Positions 61,901 through 64,000 of a stretch of DNA of 64,000 nucleotides are shown here, piece after piece. The notes below the pieces were generated by a model. That model made no database searches. It was given only the letters and a program-made list of their open reading frames with translations, and was not told where the DNA came from. Both the position numbers and the translations under genes were made by a program. Positions within the stretch are counted from its first letter, which is position 1. The number at the start of each line of letters is the position of its first letter. This DNA is from Bacteriovoracaceae bacterium. GTDB taxonomy: Bacteria > Bdellovibrionota > Bacteriovoracia > Bacteriovoracales > Bacteriovoracaceae. The stretch spans positions 62,001-126,000 of the forward strand of contig CANCFT010000002.1 in assembly GCA_947377285.1 (NCBI GenBank), given 5' to 3'.

Positions 61901-62055
61901 TTATAGTCTATGGATACATTTATGATAGGAAAATCTATATCCGGCAACTGACTGGTGGCCATGCGGTTCATGGAAATGGCACCAAAAACTATTAGAGCAA
62001 ACATTAAAACCCATGCAAAAACAGGTCGTCGGATGGAAAGATCTATTAAATTCAT
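58981..62055 (-). CDS. RND (HAE-1 class) efflux transporter
   Basis: A 1024-residue proton-driven inner-membrane pump with twelve membrane helices in two halves. Visible hallmarks are DLSIRRPVFAWVLM at the N-terminus, the proton-relay pair in VVDDAIMLLENIVR near 395, and LVEFTNQVREKS near 960. Periplasmic segments include ATSQLPDIDFPIINVSIDY, EERLLAIEGIKEMRSS and the pore-domain sequence RQPSIG-like. The ATG at 62055 is preferred over an upstream TTG at 62085. The operon contains TolC but no HlyD-type adaptor, which is unusual for HAE-1 pumps. Substrate is unknown; multidrug compounds are typical of the class. Confidence 0.94.
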   Translation of the reverse strand: MNLIDLSIRRPVFAWVLMFALIVFGAISMNRMATSQLPDIDFPIINVSIDYNGAAPEVVEAELLDPIEERLLAIEGIKEMRSSAAQGKGSVTLEFDINRNVNVALQEVQSALSQLKLPAGIDPPIITKKNPEEDPIVIIAISGKADLKDMLSWSDRYLLDQLRFLPGVGEVSVGGFSDRNLRVWIDPKKLNRYELTITDVINALNAQHVESAAGQFTEKFRELRVRWLGEASDVEEVKKIRILKRGSDRVVGKTITIGDVAEVKDGLSDIRRIARVNGKEAIGIQIRKQRGTNEVEVANAIKKRLAEIKGNFPKGYEYQVIVDYTRSTKATVDLTIEKLWVAAGITIIICFLFLGSLQAAFNILFSIPTSIVGTFTIIYFAGFTLNLFTLLALTLSISIVVDDAIMLLENIVRHYRMGKDPITAASDGSKEVLPAAIAATMAVVAVFLPVVFMDGIIGKFFYQFGVTMCACVLLSLLEAVTITPMRAAALLSTSPKISKFEHFLDESFEKFNNVYREMLKVTLRFKWIVLISSIAFFVLSLILVAKVRQEFVPLQDQDFIIMNAQTKPGTSLDATSEAGLKIEEILKKNPNIAGYLISVGGGPGVNGVNQMGVPIILKPREEREIGHIKIMEQLRSEFKSLKGIKVTLRDNSARNLSSGRQNPIGINLRGPDLDILDAKSKELITQLESEHLGVDLDSDFRKGIPELILKPNRDAMAERGVTVADVGNILTAGIGSLRQGRFTFDGKRYDIRFKILDEMIRSADDFKRLYVRNNVGLLIPLSDIVTITEGKAIQGISRVNRQRSISVFGNLAPGQSQSKVLDRARAIANKILPPGYSFALEGASAGFSSSFSSLSSALSVGILVAFLILAVQFNSFVHPWAVLIALPFSVTGALVSLWLFGASVNLFSFIGLIVLMGISKKNSIMLVEFTNQVREKSHQSVTDSLLEACPVRLRPILMTSAATVAAATPLIIGHSIGAETRLPMGLSIIGGTIVSTILTLFVVPALYLILSPLESKPKEFKKEL

Positions 62056-62105
62056 TGGGAACTCGGTGTAAAATTGGTTAAACAAATAAATAGTATTTTA
62101 ATTAG

Positions 62106-62118
62106 TTAACATTGTTAA
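62106..62118. promoter_or_regulatory. Candidate MarR operator of the RND operon
   Basis: TTAACA-T-TGTTAA is a perfect 6-1-6 palindrome, 50 bp upstream of the RND start codon. With flanks (AGTTAACATTGTTAAGCAT) it matches the mac operon site at 10321-10339 in all but the centre three bases and in the same orientation to the gene. Confidence 0.6.
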
Positions 62119-62146
62119 GCATTATTTTAATAAAAGCAACTGCCAA
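62118..62146 (-). promoter_or_regulatory. Predicted promoter of the RND operon
   Basis: On the reverse strand TTGGCA (62146-62141) is followed after 17 bp by AATGCT (62123-62118), which adjoins the palindrome just as TATGCT does in the mac promoter. A second possible promoter is TTAACA (within the palindrome), 17-bp spacer and TACTAT, in which case the operator would overlap -35. Either way the operator would block RNA polymerase. Confidence 0.4.
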
Positions 62147-62237
62147 AAGAAAAAGCCATATTTTAATTAAAATAACATTTTAACTATTTAATAGTTCATT
62201 CGCTTTGTGAATAGGTCTATGCCTTCTACAATTGGAA

Positions 62238-63002
62238 ATGTTCAGAAAAATTGTCATTCAACTATTCATAATCGTTCTGTTGAGCTCTTGTTTAAAGCAG
62301 TCAGAATCTATTACGCCGATAGCTCTTCCAGCGACTCTAGCTGAACTTCAAAAAGAAGCATTAACAAATACGGCCAATCTTGCAGGAAACTCAGAACTCT
62401 CAACTGCAGCAAAGGCAAGTTTAGAAACTTCAAAAGAGCCGGGAATATTTTATCTAAATATAAAGTATAATATAGATAATATCGATGTTTTCGAAACGGC
62501 GGGCATCCCAAACTCATTTGAACAAATAGGTCATTCATTGCTGGCTTCTTTAACTAAACTGGTCTTGTCTATCAAAGGCCCTCAGAAAATCGACCTAACT
62601 CCTATAGAATTAAATATGCCTGATTTGAATCTGGATTATACAATTATAAAATCAATTAAAATCAAAACAATTTTTCTTCAATATAATAAAGAAGTCGATG
62701 CTCGGAGTGATTATGCTGCTGATTTTTCTTTTATAGACACATTAGAATTGGCCCGTGAAATAACCGTTCCTAAATTAGGAGTCGTTGATTCATTATTATT
62801 AAGTTATCGAAAAACTCAAAACAAATGTCTCTATAAATGTATTCAATTTGATATTCAATCCGATAATATTTTAGACCTCTTAAAAGCAAACTCCAGCATG
62901 AAACTTAAACCAACGCTTTCAATCTCTGGAATACCTGCGGAAACTAATTTAAAACTTGATGGCCGAATCGAAATGAAAATTGGCTTAAAACTACCCTTTT
63001 AA
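62238..63002 (+). CDS. Lipoprotein of unknown function
   Basis: A 254-residue protein with lipobox LLSSCLKQ. ATG at 62238 is used; GGA is just upstream and an in-frame TTG at 62232 is less likely. The mature chain is a mix of helices (TLAELQKEALTNTANLAG) and amphipathic strands (IKIKTIFLQYNKEVDARSD), with one Cys pair (KCLYKCIQF). It resembles outer-membrane lipoproteins in general but no family is recognised. It is divergent from the RND operon with 182 bp between, so it may share regulation. Its stop overlaps the convergent outer-membrane protein gene by 4 bp. Confidence 0.6.
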   Translation: MFRKIVIQLFIIVLLSSCLKQSESITPIALPATLAELQKEALTNTANLAGNSELSTAAKASLETSKEPGIFYLNIKYNIDNIDVFETAGIPNSFEQIGHSLLASLTKLVLSIKGPQKIDLTPIELNMPDLNLDYTIIKSIKIKTIFLQYNKEVDARSDYAADFSFIDTLELAREITVPKLGVVDSLLLSYRKTQNKCLYKCIQFDIQSDNILDLLKANSSMKLKPTLSISGIPAETNLKLDGRIEMKIGLKLPF

Positions 63003-64000
63003 AAAAATAATTTCACATCAAAATCGGCCCGTTCATATTTGGGAATGTTTTTTCCGGCAAAGATTGTTTGAAAGGACATAGTCAAATTAATAGGCATGAA
63101 AAACTTTTTTTGTTGATAGAGCTTAAGTGTAGAATACCCTAAACTGAGGCGTGCAATATGGCTTATTTTTTCACTATCTTCTGCCAGGATTCTATCTGAG
63201 AGTTGATCGACACTTCTATATTGGGATGGTTCGACATATTCTAAAGTGTATAGCAATGAAGTTGACCATAAATCTGAAATTTGAAAATTACCTTCGACAT
63301 TTGTTTGAGCTTTATTACCTAACTTAATTCGCGCCATTGTTTTATTGGCCGAAATTAAAAACGTATTTGAACTAAGTGTCCGCACCATCGTTTCATACGG
63401 AAATTGATAAGTGAGACGGGTCCAATTGTTTAAACTCCAGGCCGAGTTTAAATTTATACCTCCCCCCCATTCATAAAAAGCGTCCCATTGCCCATCACCA
63501 AAGGATATGTCTTGCAAAATATCGGGATTGTCTTGTCTTCCTGTAGGTGCAACAAATCCCACATTAATAAGAGCACCAGCATTTTTCCACTTTTTAAGTT
63601 GAGTCATAAATCCAATTTCAGCATCTCCAAAGTCATTTGCCTTCCATTTTCCTAATGGTTGATAATGGTAATAATTTACAAATAAGGACTGAATTAATCT
63701 CACATCAACATCTGGTAAATTTTCCAACTGAATGGCCGTTCCTACATTATTGCGCCCCTTTTTAGTACGGGCAATTTTTAAATCAACTTGGGCGGAATAA
63801 AAAGGAATGAAACCATAGACTGTAATTTGATTTGTAATTCCATAACCAAATCCAAAAGCTTCAGCTGTTACTTTTGAAGTGGCGCTTCCTTCAAAAGTTC
63901 CAAAACTAAAATTGGCATAATCGGTTGCACTTAAACTATTTAAATATGTATCAACCGCATTACTCACTCCTTTAATGGAATCAGCATTGATAGTCGTATT
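62999..64000 (-). CDS. Outer membrane beta-barrel protein (start beyond right edge)
   Basis: The reverse frame is open through the right edge, so the gene is partial; an internal GTG at 63967 is not needed as start. At least 333 residues are seen. Alternating aromatic strands (EAFGFGYGITNQITVYGFIPFY, IGFMTQLKKWKNAGALINVGFVAPTG, WTRLTYQFPYETM and MPINLTMSFQTIFAG) and the C-terminal VKLFF with terminal Phe mark an outer-membrane barrel, in style like the Phenol_MetA_deg/channel-like proteins. The function is unknown. It converges with the lipoprotein gene at 62238. Confidence 0.7.
   Translation of the reverse strand, partial: NTTINADSIKGVSNAVDTYLNSLSATDYANFSFGTFEGSATSKVTAEAFGFGYGITNQITVYGFIPFYSAQVDLKIARTKKGRNNVGTAIQLENLPDVDVRLIQSLFVNYYHYQPLGKWKANDFGDAEIGFMTQLKKWKNAGALINVGFVAPTGRQDNPDILQDISFGDGQWDAFYEWGGGINLNSAWSLNNWTRLTYQFPYETMVRTLSSNTFLISANKTMARIKLGNKAQTNVEGNFQISDLWSTSLLYTLEYVEPSQYRSVDQLSDRILAEDSEKISHIARLSLGYSTLKLYQQKKFFMPINLTMSFQTIFAGKNIPKYERADFDVKLFF

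Noticed and set aside
1-64000. tRNA, rRNA, CRISPR, insertion sequences and prophage
   Set aside because: No cloverleaf-like or rRNA segment, no regular direct-repeat array and no transposase, integrase or phage structural genes were found by reading. The holin-like gene at 13687 has a yqjE-type context rather than a phage one.

Overview
The window is a gene-dense, low-GC (about one third GC by eye) bacterial chromosome segment from a Gram-negative organism. It carries outer-membrane efflux channels, OmpA-type and other lipoproteins, many short exported proteins, peptidoglycan hydrolases, and a TIGR02147-type regulator, a family common in Bdellovibrionota and Fibrobacteres. My best guess is a Bdellovibrionota (Bacteriovoracia-like) genome. 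This is inferred from protein style and not from a marker gene. No rRNA, tRNA, insertion sequence, prophage or CRISPR array was seen, so the region looks like ordinary chromosome with a few unusual operons.

Layout, left to right. 1-5 kb: the start of a membrane sensor gene running off the left edge, the helicase HrpB, a Dph6-like PP-loop ATPase and an MFS exporter. 5-10.4 kb: a MarR-controlled efflux operon (marR, small lipoprotein, tolC, macA, macB, yaiI). 10.4-15 kb: YgiQ, then a chain of membrane/envelope genes (AI-2E permease, holin-like, DUF883-like, exported protein). 15-20 kb: a phospholipase A2-like secreted protein, ArfB, and an ovothiol-type pair in which an OvoA sulfoxide synthase is fused to a PLP decarboxylase and overlaps a class V PLP lyase gene. 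20-32 kb: alcohol dehydrogenase, AlkD-like protein, two YkgJ Cys-cluster proteins each coupled to a transporter, three murein-active proteins (SLT, 3D lipoprotein, MepA), pyroglutamyl peptidase, DUF1456 and VF530 proteins. 32-40 kb: an atypical SDR with two membrane-associated partners, then small exported proteins, a probable beta-solenoid exported protein and the TIGR02147 regulator. 40-46 kb: MsrB, TerB-like, GST, desaturase, HutD, OmpA lipoprotein, phospholipase D lipoprotein. 46-50 kb: a four-gene operon of arginase, OlsB-like N-acyltransferase, M14 peptidase and alpha/beta hydrolase that suggests ornithine-lipid chemistry. 50-54 kb: an exported kinase-fold-like DUF2252 protein divergent from an exported CYTH-like protein, parvulin, DUF1993, a methyltransferase and two very small proteins. 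54-64 kb: a second MarR-containing efflux operon (RND pump, TolC, beta-barrel, marR, lipoprotein, second TolC) and an outer-membrane protein leaving the right edge.

The two most interesting points are these. First, the OvoA-decarboxylase fusion with an overlapping C-S lyase candidate and no methyltransferase suggests a decarboxylated thiol-imidazole product in place of ovothiol. Second, the two efflux operons, 50 kb apart, share a nearly identical palindrome (AGTTAACNNNGTTAAGCAT) in the same position next to a predicted -10 element, which argues for common or cross-talking MarR control.
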